Assembly (NCBI GenBank): GCA_023417665.1
Contig: JAEZFA010000327.1
Span: 1-9,272, forward strand
Reading direction: 5' to 3'
DNA: 9,272 nucleotides
Source: Pseudomonadota bacterium
GTDB taxonomy: Bacteria > Pseudomonadota > Alphaproteobacteria > Rhizobiales > Xanthobacteraceae
In this document: in pieces, positions 1 to 5,216 of the stretch
Layout of the letters: each line of letters starts with the position of its first letter
Numbering within the stretch: position 1 is the first letter of the stretch
Notes under the pieces: generated by a model
What the model saw: only the letters and a program-made list of their open reading frames with translations
Database searches by the model: none
What the model was told of the DNA's origin: nothing
Position numbers and translations under genes: made by a program

Positions 1-244
1 GCGCCAGCCAGAGGGCGACCGCCGCGAAGTCGCCGGCAACGTCGGCAGTGCCTTGCGCGACGGCATTGCCGCCGAATGCGCGGATAAAGTCCGGCACGAT
101 CGCGAGGTACTTCGCGGGATCGGGAAAGCTCCAGCGCATCATCGGATCGGTCGCGAAAGCGAGTGCCACGGCGGCATAGGCCTTCACATCGTCGTTTTCA
201 GCGACGGTCGCGATTTGTGCTTGGTCTTTCGTTGCGATGTTCAT
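1..244 (-). CDS. GNAT family N-acetyltransferase, N-terminal part (runs off left edge)
   Basis: The first 81 residues of a protein whose C-terminal part lies beyond base 1. It starts at the ATG at 244-242 (MNIATKDQAQ). The segment around residues 27-60, with ALAFATDPMMRWSFPDP followed by a Phe/Arg-rich helix ending in AFGG, and the later GDFAAVALWLA, resembles the N-terminal strand-helix region of a GNAT subgroup common in Rhizobiales. The acetyl-CoA-binding Q/RxxGxG/A motif would lie in the missing part and cannot be checked. The family transfers an acetyl group from acetyl-CoA to an amine; the substrate here is unknown. The start is 5 bases after the stop of the glutathione S-transferase gene, so it is most likely the last visible gene of the ArsR-controlled operon. 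Family assignment is by resemblance of a fragment only. Confidence 0.7.
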   Translation of the reverse strand, partial: MNIATKDQAQIATVAENDDVKAYAAVALAFATDPMMRWSFPDPAKYLAIVPDFIRAFGGNAVAQGTADVAGDFAAVALWLA

Positions 245-249
245 GATGC

Positions 250-891
250 TCACGCTGCCTGCGCATCCGGAGCAGGCGAAGGAAACGGATCGCGCCAGGC
301 CGGCAGTTCGTTCAGGCGGTCATGCCAGCGCGCGATGTGCGGAAACTCATCGAGCGGAATTTTTGCCTTCTTCGCGTAAGGCAGCGTGATCGCGGCCGAG
401 AAATCCGCGATCGTGAGCTGATCGCCGAGCAGATATTTCCGGCCGGCGAGATGATCGTTCAGCACCGTCGCGAAGGGACGAAGCTGCTTGCTCGCCTCTT
501 CCGCGGCAGCCGGATCGGGCGGCCCGAAGTTTCCGCCGGCCCAGGGCTTGATGATGTATTCGAAATAATGCTGGCTGGCGTGGCGGGTGAAATGCTGTGT
601 CGCCCAGGAGAGCCAGCGCATCACTTCGATCTGTTTGTCGCCGTCCGGCATCAGGTCGGAGCCCGCAAAGCGCGCGAGATAAGCCATGATCGCATCGGCT
701 TCCCAGATCGAAAGATCGTCGCTGACTTCGAGCGTCGGTACTTTTCCGTTCGGATTGATCGCGAGATAAGCGGGCTCCTTGTGCTCGCCCTTGAGCATGT
801 CGATGCGGACGAACTCGACCGGCGAATTGAGATATTTCGCGACGGCGCAGGCTTTGCGCGGGTTCAGCGTTTTGGCGTAATGGAGTTTCAT
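250..891 (-). CDS. Glutathione S-transferase family protein
   Basis: A 213-residue cytosolic GST-fold protein, the usual length for the family. Residues 1-75 form the thioredoxin-like domain. The INPNGKVPTLEV segment (45-56) carries the cis-proline loop (V51-P52), and E64-A65 sits where GSTs normally have the Glu-Ser pair that holds the gamma-glutamyl group. The rest is the helical domain, with the N-capping box TIADFS at 160-165. GSTs conjugate glutathione to electrophiles or reduce them; the substrate is not predictable here. I chose the ATG at 891 because GAGGA lies 8 bases upstream and homologues typically begin MKLxYAKTLNPRKACAVA. An in-frame ATG at 906 would add MRTQT and create an ATGA overlap with the AHSA1 stop, but it lacks a clear ribosome-binding site. 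It is the fourth gene of the ArsR operon. Confidence 0.9.
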   Translation of the reverse strand: MKLHYAKTLNPRKACAVAKYLNSPVEFVRIDMLKGEHKEPAYLAINPNGKVPTLEVSDDLSIWEADAIMAYLARFAGSDLMPDGDKQIEVMRWLSWATQHFTRHASQHYFEYIIKPWAGGNFGPPDPAAAEEASKQLRPFATVLNDHLAGRKYLLGDQLTIADFSAAITLPYAKKAKIPLDEFPHIARWHDRLNELPAWRDPFPSPAPDAQAA

Positions 892-899
892 CGTCTGCG

Positions 900-904
900 T
901 CCTC
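900..904 (-). promoter_or_regulatory. Ribosome-binding site deciding the GST start
   Basis: GAGGA on the minus strand, 8 bases before the ATG at 891 and overlapping the last codon and stop of the AHSA1 gene. The ATG at 906, five codons further upstream, has no comparable purine run, so this site favours the shorter protein. A ribosome finishing AHSA1 would be placed right at it, which suggests translational coupling. Confidence 0.6.
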
Positions 905-1337
905 ATTCGAACTCGGCTGCAAGTTTCTCGAGTGTTCCGGTCCAGCCGCGGGTATGGCCGTCGGCCGCCGCCTGATCGAAGAACTGTTCATGCAGAAGCG
1001 TGAGCATCGAACCGTCGCCATCGGGACGGATCGAGACGGTCACGAGCGACTCGCGCTCCGGCGTCGAATGCCATGCCCAGGAAAACTGCAGGCGCTCGTG
1101 CGGAAACACTTCCTTGTAGGTGCCGCCGACCTTGTGAAATTCGCCGTCGTCGGTGGCAAAACTCACCCAGAACTTGCCGCCGACGCGCACGTCCAGCTCC
1201 GCCTTCACCGTGTCGAGAAGCGTCTGCTGCGGACCGAACCAGCGCACTATTTTTTTCGGGTCGGTCCAGGCTGCGAAGACCTGCTCGGGCTTTCCGTTGA
1301 TGTGGCGCTTGAGGGTGACGCTTGGCTTGGCGAGCAT
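903..1337 (-). CDS. SRPBCC / AHSA1 domain protein
   Basis: A 144-residue single-domain protein of the SRPBCC superfamily, AHSA1 (activator of Hsp90 ATPase homologue) subgroup. Diagnostic stretches are the opening strand and helix, with KPEQVFAAWTDPKKIVRWFGP at residues 16-36, the VGGKFWVSF strand (52-60), GGTYKEVFPHERLQFSW (71-87), and the closing amphipathic helix containing GWTGTLEKLAAEF. Such bacterial proteins fold around a hydrophobic cavity that can bind a small molecule; they are not thought to act with Hsp90 in this setting, and no enzymatic role is established. Pairing with an ArsR repressor is a recurrent bacterial arrangement. The start at 1337 is supported by GAGGA six bases upstream and by the family N-terminus. 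The gene begins inside the ArsR reading frame, overlapping it by 91 bases. Confidence 0.92.
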   Translation of the reverse strand: MLAKPSVTLKRHINGKPEQVFAAWTDPKKIVRWFGPQQTLLDTVKAELDVRVGGKFWVSFATDDGEFHKVGGTYKEVFPHERLQFSWAWHSTPERESLVTVSIRPDGDGSMLTLLHEQFFDQAAADGHTRGWTGTLEKLAAEFE

Positions 1338-1657
1338 GTTTCTTCCTCAATGAACTTGGCAAGACGATCGAGTTGCTGGGTCCAGAACTGCTGGTAGCGG
1401 TGGAGCCAGTTCATGGCGTCCTCCATCGGGCCGGCGGTAAGCTGCACCGCCACAGTGCGCCCGGTCTTGGTGCGCGAAATCAGACCCGCGTCGGAGAGCA
1501 CGTCGAGGTGCTTCATCACGGCGGGCAACGACATCGAAAACGGCTGCGCGAGTTCGCTGACCGAAACCGTGTCGCGTTCGGTAAGCCGCGCGAGCAAGGC
1601 GCGTCGCGTCGGATCGGAGAGGGCGGCGAAGGTGCGGTCCAGGTTCGGTGTCGTCAT
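1247..1657 (-). CDS. ArsR/SmtB-family transcriptional repressor
   Basis: A 136-residue winged-helix repressor. The opening LDRTFAALSDPTRRALLARL (6-25) is the hallmark of the ArsR family. The helix-turn-helix follows (VSVSELAQPFSMSLPAVMKHLDVL, 31-54), then the wing (ISRTKTGRTVAVQL, 60-73) and a C-terminal dimer helix (about 79-106). There is no metal-binding CxC or similar motif, so it is probably not a metal sensor but belongs to the subgroup found with AHSA1 genes. Start ATG at 1657 has GAGGA 6 bases upstream and lies 2 bases after the upstream gene's stop. The likely target is the inverted repeat at 2183-2204. Oddity: the recognisable domain ends near residue 106, where the AHSA1 gene begins; the last 30 residues are Ser/Pro-rich and read the start of AHSA1 in another frame, which looks like a lost stop codon. 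Confidence 0.9.
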   Translation of the reverse strand: MTTPNLDRTFAALSDPTRRALLARLTERDTVSVSELAQPFSMSLPAVMKHLDVLSDAGLISRTKTGRTVAVQLTAGPMEDAMNWLHRYQQFWTQQLDRLAKFIEEETCSPSQASPSSATSTESPSRSSQPGPTRKK

Positions 1658-1659
1658 GA

Positions 1660-2160
1660 TCAGTCCTCGACCGGCACGATGAGTTGAATGTCGCCGCGCG
1701 CGGTCCGCGGGTCGAAATTCCGGCCGTAGCGTTCGATCAGATCGAAAGGACGCGCTTCGGCGAGACGACGGCCCATGCGGTGCAGACCATCGCGCAACAG
1801 GATTGATGTCGTTTGCGAAATATCGCCGGCCGGACCGCCGTGATCGATTACCGCGCAGGTAATGGCCGGGAGGCGCAGTTCCGAAAGACCGGCGGGAAGC
1901 GGTTCCTGCGCGCCGATTTCGATGCCGCTGAAATATTCGTCCTCGCCGCTCTGCCCGAAAAGCCCGGTATGGATCCCGTACATGACCGGCCCGGCTGCGA
2001 GCAGCTTGCCGCCGGGGCCATGCGCCAGATCCTGCCACTGCCGGGCGAGGCCCTGCATGGCTTCCGCCGTTGCCGGGTAACTGCGCGCGAGACCGGCGAG
2101 ACGCATTGCCGGAATCGGTTCGATCCGATGGTCGCTGGCAGTTTGGGAGGCTTGTTTCAT
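1660..2160 (-). CDS. GyrI-like / Cass2-type effector-binding domain protein
   Basis: A 166-residue stand-alone effector-binding protein, first gene of the operon. Matching features of the AraC_E_bind/GyrI-like (Cass2) fold are RIEPIPAMRLAGLARSY near the N-terminus (residues 12-28), the central YGIHTGLFGQSGEDEYFSGIEI stretch (about 61-82) ending in a conserved acidic strand, LPAGLSELRLPAITCAVIDHGGPAG (88-112), and the C-terminal ERYGRNFDP then GDIQLIVPV. The family binds hydrophobic or cationic small molecules, often as the sensor half of a transcription regulator or as a solitary drug-binding protein. No DNA-binding domain is present. The ATG at 2158-2160 has no clear ribosome-binding site, so the start is less certain than the family. 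Position directly behind an ArsR-type operator suggests it is induced together with the repressor and the downstream enzymes. Confidence 0.85.
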   Translation of the reverse strand: MKQASQTASDHRIEPIPAMRLAGLARSYPATAEAMQGLARQWQDLAHGPGGKLLAAGPVMYGIHTGLFGQSGEDEYFSGIEIGAQEPLPAGLSELRLPAITCAVIDHGGPAGDISQTTSILLRDGLHRMGRRLAEARPFDLIERYGRNFDPRTARGDIQLIVPVED

Positions 2161-2182
2161 GGTGCGGTTGGCTCGGGCTTAA

Positions 2183-2204
2183 TACTTAACTGTTTGGTTA
2201 AGTA
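2183..2204. promoter_or_regulatory. Probable ArsR operator (perfect inverted repeat)
   Basis: TACTTAAC, six bases (TGTTTG), then GTTAAGTA: a perfect 8-bp inverted repeat in an AT-rich island of an otherwise GC-rich region. TTAAC-N-GTTAA palindromes of this size are typical ArsR-family binding sites. It lies 23 bases before the first gene of the operon that encodes an ArsR repressor, and overlaps the proposed -10 region, so binding would block transcription. Assignment to this repressor is by inference. Confidence 0.75.
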
Positions 2205-2227
2205 ATGCTCAGGGAGCAGCAAGTCAA
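2199..2227 (-). promoter_or_regulatory. Candidate promoter of the ArsR operon
   Basis: On the minus strand TTGACT (2227-2222) is a good -35 element. Exactly 17 bases later TACTTA (2204-2199) is a weak -10 that forms part of the operator repeat. An alternative -10 is TATTAA at 2184-2179, but it lacks a suitable -35. With the first choice the transcript would start near 2192, leaving a leader of about 30 bases. Confidence 0.5.
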
Positions 2228-2290
2228 GCGAGGATTTGTCGGGAAACCGCCGGAGCGGCATTAAGTGCCGGAAATACGGGCAAAAGAGGT

Positions 2291-2319
2291 TTGACAGGCC
2301 CGGAACGGGACCCTAGAAA
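2291..2319 (+). promoter_or_regulatory. RpoD-type promoter of rpmJ
   Basis: TTGACA (2291-2296), a 17-base spacer, then TAGAAA (2314-2319). The -35 is a perfect consensus match and the -10 matches at four of six positions, as expected for a highly expressed ribosomal gene. Transcription should start near 2326, about 19 bases before the rpmJ ATG, with the AAGGA ribosome-binding site at 2332-2336. Confidence 0.8.
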
Positions 2320-2344
2320 CCCCGCCGAACCAAGGATTCCGACG

Positions 2345-2470
2345 ATGAAAGTCCGTAACTCGCTGCGCTCGCTGCGCGCCCGCCACCGGGATAACCGTCT
2401 CGTGCGCCGCAAGGGCCGCGTCTACATCATCAACAAGACGCAGAAGCGCTTCAAAGCCCGCCAGGGCTGA
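2345..2470 (+). CDS. rpmJ: 50S ribosomal protein L36 (zinc-free form)
   Basis: A 41-residue, strongly basic protein beginning MKVRNSLRSLRARHRDNRLV and ending NKTQKRFKARQG, matching the cysteine-free L36 paralogue (RpmJ, also called YkgO type). L36 is the smallest protein of the large ribosomal subunit and contacts 23S rRNA. The zinc-ribbon cysteines of the other L36 form are absent, so it does not need zinc; this is the normal form in many Alphaproteobacteria. Start is the ATG at 2345, with AAGGA 8 bases upstream. The gene stands alone: a clear promoter before it and a strong terminator just after it make it a single-gene transcription unit. Confidence 0.97.
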   Translation: MKVRNSLRSLRARHRDNRLVRRKGRVYIINKTQKRFKARQG

Positions 2471-2491
2471 TTCAGCCGCCTGACCGTTTTG

Positions 2492-2529
2492 TCCGGCGCG
2501 TGCGCAAGCATGCGCCGGATTTCATTTTT
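2492..2529 (+). terminator. Rho-independent terminator of rpmJ
   Basis: A 12-bp stem with one G-T wobble: TCCGGCGCGTGC (2492-2503) pairs with GCATGCGCCGGA (2508-2519) around a GCAA loop, a stable GNRA tetraloop. It is followed by TTTCATTTTT (2520-2529). It begins 21 bases after the rpmJ stop. The T-run is on the plus-strand side only, so it terminates plus-strand transcription and insulates the TPR gene. Confidence 0.9.
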
Positions 2530-2561
2530 CGTGTCTTTTCGTGGCTGCGGCTTTTTCGGTC

Positions 2562-2589
2562 TTGCAGGCCGGGCGCATGGGCCTAGACT
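2562..2589 (+). promoter_or_regulatory. Candidate promoter of the TPR gene (near-leaderless)
   Basis: TTGCAG (2562-2567), 16-base spacer, TAGACT (2584-2589). Only 7 bases separate the -10 from the ATG at 2597, so transcription would start at or within a base of the start codon. There is no ribosome-binding site between the two, consistent with a leaderless mRNA. Predicted from sequence only. Confidence 0.45.
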
Positions 2590-2596
2590 CGGCGCC

Positions 2597-3235
2597 ATGA
2601 AGCTCAGTCGAGTCTTCTTGCTGCTTTTTGCGCTGCCGCTCGCGGCTCCCGCCGTGCCATCGGCGCATGCGCAGCAGCGCCCCCCCGGCATCGATCAGAA
2701 AGCGCCGCCCGCGAAGACCAACCGCGTGCAGAAGCGAAAGCCGGTGCCCGATCGTGCCGCGCAGCTCGACGGCCTGTTCGCCGCGCTGAAAGTCGCGCCG
2801 ACCGGGCCCATCGCCAAGCAAATCGAGAAGCGGATCGAGGCGACGCTGGCGCTGTCGGAAAGCGATACGCTGAATCTTTTGATGGTGCGGGCACAGGCCG
2901 TGATGTCGGCCAAGGAATACAAGACGGCGTTGCAGTTGCTCGATTCCATCATCGAGATCAATCCGCGCCATACCGAAGCCTGGGCGCGGCGGGCGACGCT
3001 GCATTTCGTGCGGAAGGATTTCTACCGCTCGCTTGCGGACCTGCGCGTGGTGCTGGCGCAGGAGCCGCGCCACTATCAGGCGCTTGCCGGGCTCGGCATC
3101 ATTCTCGAGGAAATCGGCGAGGACAAACGCGCGCTGGAAGTGCTGCGCCGCGCGCTCGAGGTCAATCCGCACCTCGACAACGTGCCCGACATGGTGCGGC
3201 GCCTGAAGCTGAAAGTGGAAGGCCGGGAAATTTAA
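2597..3235 (+). CDS. Exported tetratricopeptide-repeat protein
   Basis: A 212-residue protein of unknown specific function. Residues 1-25 form a Sec signal peptide (KLSR, then a Leu/Ala-rich core) with a likely cleavage after AHA, before QQ. A Pro/Lys-rich linker follows to about residue 50. About three TPR units occupy residues 91-192; conserved positions are seen in AEAWARRATLHF-like stretches such as HTEAWARRATLHF (125-137), DFYRSLADLRVVLAQEPRHYQAL (141-163), then LGIILEEIGEDKRALEVLRRALEVNP (166-191). TPR arrays bind partner proteins, here presumably in the periplasm. The start at 2597 is preferred because it begins the signal peptide; the frame stays open upstream to an ATG at 2489, but that would run through the rpmJ terminator. 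It is convergent with pyruvate kinase, with 33 bases between the stops. Confidence 0.85.
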   Translation: MKLSRVFLLLFALPLAAPAVPSAHAQQRPPGIDQKAPPAKTNRVQKRKPVPDRAAQLDGLFAALKVAPTGPIAKQIEKRIEATLALSESDTLNLLMVRAQAVMSAKEYKTALQLLDSIIEINPRHTEAWARRATLHFVRKDFYRSLADLRVVLAQEPRHYQALAGLGIILEEIGEDKRALEVLRRALEVNPHLDNVPDMVRRLKLKVEGREI

Positions 3236-3268
3236 TCCGCGCCATTCGCGCGAAATCAGCGAGCTGGC

Positions 3269-4702
3269 TTATTCCACCGCGCCGTCGTCGGAGATGTAGG
3301 CGATGCGCACCATATTGGTCGCGCCGGGCGTGCCGAGCGGAACGCCGGCCACCAGAATCACACGCTGGCCGACCTTCACGATTCCCTCGCGATAGGCGAT
3401 GGCGCAGGCACGCCGGATCGTGACGTCGATGTCCTGCTCGTCCTTCATCAGCACGCAATGCGCGTCCCACAACAGTGCAAGCCGCCGCACGGTTTCGATC
3501 TTGGGCGAGAGCGCGATGATCGGCGGTTTCGGCCGCTCGCGGGCGACGCGCATAGCGGTCGCGCCCGAACTCGTGAGGCAAAGGATCGCGCCGAGATCGA
3601 GCGTCTCCGCGATCTGCCGCGCGGCAGCCGAAATCGCGTCGGCGCCGGTCGCTTCCGGCGCGAAGCGCTGGGCGGCCAGGCCCTCGAAATATTCGGACTC
3701 GCGCTCCACTTCTTCGGCGATCTTGTTCATGGTCTCGACCGCCAGCACCGGATGGCTGCCTGCCGCGGATTCGGCGGAGAGCATTACCGCATCGGCGCCT
3801 TCGTAGACGGCATTCGCGACGTCGGAGACTTCGGCGCGGGTCGGCACCGGAAGCGTAATCATGGATTCGAGCATCTGGGTCGCGACCACGACCGGCTTTC
3901 CGGCCCGGCGCGCGGCGCGGATGATCTTGCGCTGGAGTGCGGGCACGCGCTCCTGCGGCATTTCCACGCCGAGATCGCCGCGGGCAACCATCAGCGCGTC
4001 GGACAGTTCGAGAATACCCTCGAGCACGCCGATCGCCTGCGGCTTTTCGATCTTGGACATGACTGCCGCGCGGCCGCGCACCAGCTTCTTCGCTTCGGCG
4101 ACGTCGTCGGGGCGTTGAATGAAGGAAAGCGCGATCCAGTCGACGCCGGCTTCGAGGCAGGCTTCGAGATCGCCGCGGTCCTTCGGCGTCAGCGCGGAAA
4201 GGTTCAGGATGGTGTCGGGCAGGCTCACGCCCTTGCGGTCGGAAATACGGCCGCCGACATCGACGCGCATGACCGCGCGATTGTGCGAGGCTTCGGTGAC
4301 CGTGAGCCGCAGCTTGCCGTCGTCGATCAGCAGGCGATCACCGACTTTCAGCGCTTCGAGAATTTCCGGATGCGGAAGATGCGCGCGCCGTTCGCCGCCG
4401 GGGGCGGGATCGGAATCGAGCACGAAGGTCGCGCCCGCAAGCAGTTGCGCGCCGCCGTTGCGGAATGCACCGAGCCGGAGTTTCGGTCCCTGCAGATCGC
4501 CGAGAATCCCGATCGGGCGGTCGTGACGTTCCTCGATCGCACGAATGGTGTTCACGAAAGCGCGCATAGCTTCATGCGGCGTGTGACTCATGTTGATGCG
4601 AAAGACGTCGGCGCCGGCGAGAAACAGCTTTTCGATGGTCGCGGGCTCCGAAGAAGCCGGGCCCAAAGTCGCAAGAATCTTGGTACGTCGCTGGCGTCTC
4701 AT
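3269..4702 (-). CDS. pyk: Pyruvate kinase
   Basis: A 477-residue cytosolic enzyme of full family length that converts PEP and ADP to pyruvate and ATP, the last step of glycolysis. Visible motifs are RTKILATLGPASS (6-18), RINMSH (35-40, nucleotide and cation ligands), GDLQGPKLR (68-76), the catalytic-lysine signature MSKIE (215-219, K217), GDLGVE (242-247, with the metal-ligand acid), and ATQMLESM (274-281). The lidded B domain lies at about 70-165 and the C domain (about 350-470) carries the regulatory-site region. All catalytic residues appear intact. The chosen ATG at 4702 shares its A with the TGA stop of the DUF1036 gene (TGATG), implying coupled translation; a GTG at 4705 would add one residue. 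No terminator with a T-run is visible before the convergent TPR gene. Confidence 0.97.
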   Translation of the reverse strand: MRRQRRTKILATLGPASSEPATIEKLFLAGADVFRINMSHTPHEAMRAFVNTIRAIEERHDRPIGILGDLQGPKLRLGAFRNGGAQLLAGATFVLDSDPAPGGERRAHLPHPEILEALKVGDRLLIDDGKLRLTVTEASHNRAVMRVDVGGRISDRKGVSLPDTILNLSALTPKDRGDLEACLEAGVDWIALSFIQRPDDVAEAKKLVRGRAAVMSKIEKPQAIGVLEGILELSDALMVARGDLGVEMPQERVPALQRKIIRAARRAGKPVVVATQMLESMITLPVPTRAEVSDVANAVYEGADAVMLSAESAAGSHPVLAVETMNKIAEEVERESEYFEGLAAQRFAPEATGADAISAAARQIAETLDLGAILCLTSSGATAMRVARERPKPPIIALSPKIETVRRLALLWDAHCVLMKDEQDIDVTIRRACAIAYREGIVKVGQRVILVAGVPLGTPGATNMVRIAYISDDGAVE

Positions 4703-5175
4703 CACTTCTTCAAGGTAGGGCCGAACTGGAGATTTGGGCCGCGCAGGCCCTGCGGAGACTGGTTCTGCTCGGTCAGCTGCACGGTCCAGTTTTTCTGGTC
4801 GAGCGTATCGACTTCGAAGAATCCCGTTCGATTATAGCCGCGGGCGAGACAATCCGCGACGCCCTGAATGGTAAATTCCTTGTCGCGCGTGCACAGAAAC
4901 GCCTTGCCGGACCATTCGCCGCCCTGATCATAGTCCTGCGCATAGAGATAATAGTAACGCGCGATCAGCGTGCCGCGCACGAGCGTCTCGCAAGTGCCCG
5001 GCGGAATGTTCCACCAGCCTTCGGTGGTCCAGTGATCGCCGTCCTTGTAACCGAGCGCGATGCCGATGCGGCTGTCGGTGCGATTGCAGATGCGGAAGTC
5101 GGCAAAGGCCGGGCCGGCCGCAAGCAGGATTGCAGCGGCAAGCGACAGGATCGGGATCACGCGAAGGCTACGCAT
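4702..5175 (-). CDS. DUF1036 family secreted protein
   Basis: A 157-residue protein of the DUF1036 family, function unknown. Residues 1-25 are a signal peptide (basic start, ILSLAAAILLAA core, cleavage after AFA), so the mature protein is probably periplasmic. The mature part begins FRICNRTDSRIGIALGYKDGDHWTTEGWW, the family's most characteristic stretch, followed by IPPGTCETLVRGTLIARYYYLYAQDY. The four cysteines (30, 62, 95, 109) are all in the mature part and could form two disulfides. The fold is likely beta-rich. It overlaps the pyk start by one base and lies 41 bases after the glycerate kinase stop, so it is probably cotranscribed with both. No strong ribosome-binding site precedes the ATG; a short inverted repeat, CGAGG-AAA-CCTCG, sits at 5180-5192 in the leader. 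Confidence 0.9.
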   Translation of the reverse strand: MRSLRVIPILSLAAAILLAAGPAFADFRICNRTDSRIGIALGYKDGDHWTTEGWWNIPPGTCETLVRGTLIARYYYLYAQDYDQGGEWSGKAFLCTRDKEFTIQGVADCLARGYNRTGFFEVDTLDQKNWTVQLTEQNQSPQGLRGPNLQFGPTLKK

Positions 5176-5216
5176 CGAACGAGGAAACCTCGGTTTCTGC
5201 TGACGGCGGCATCGGT

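Noticed and set aside
1658..2038. Upstream extension of the ArsR frame (open from 2038)
   Set aside because: It is the shadow of the effector-binding protein gene; the ATG at 1657 has a ribosome-binding site and gives the normal ArsR N-terminus.
2489..2596. Longer N-terminus for the TPR protein
   Set aside because: It would translate the rpmJ terminator hairpin and place a signal peptide 36 residues inside the protein.
3236..3268. Terminator between the convergent TPR and pyk genes
   Set aside because: Only a short CGCG-CGCG repeat is present and no T-run follows in either direction.
3458..4837. A 459-codon open frame on the plus strand
   Set aside because: It is antisense to pyruvate kinase and DUF1036, has the Arg/His/Gly-rich composition of a shadow frame in GC-rich DNA, and shows no known domain.
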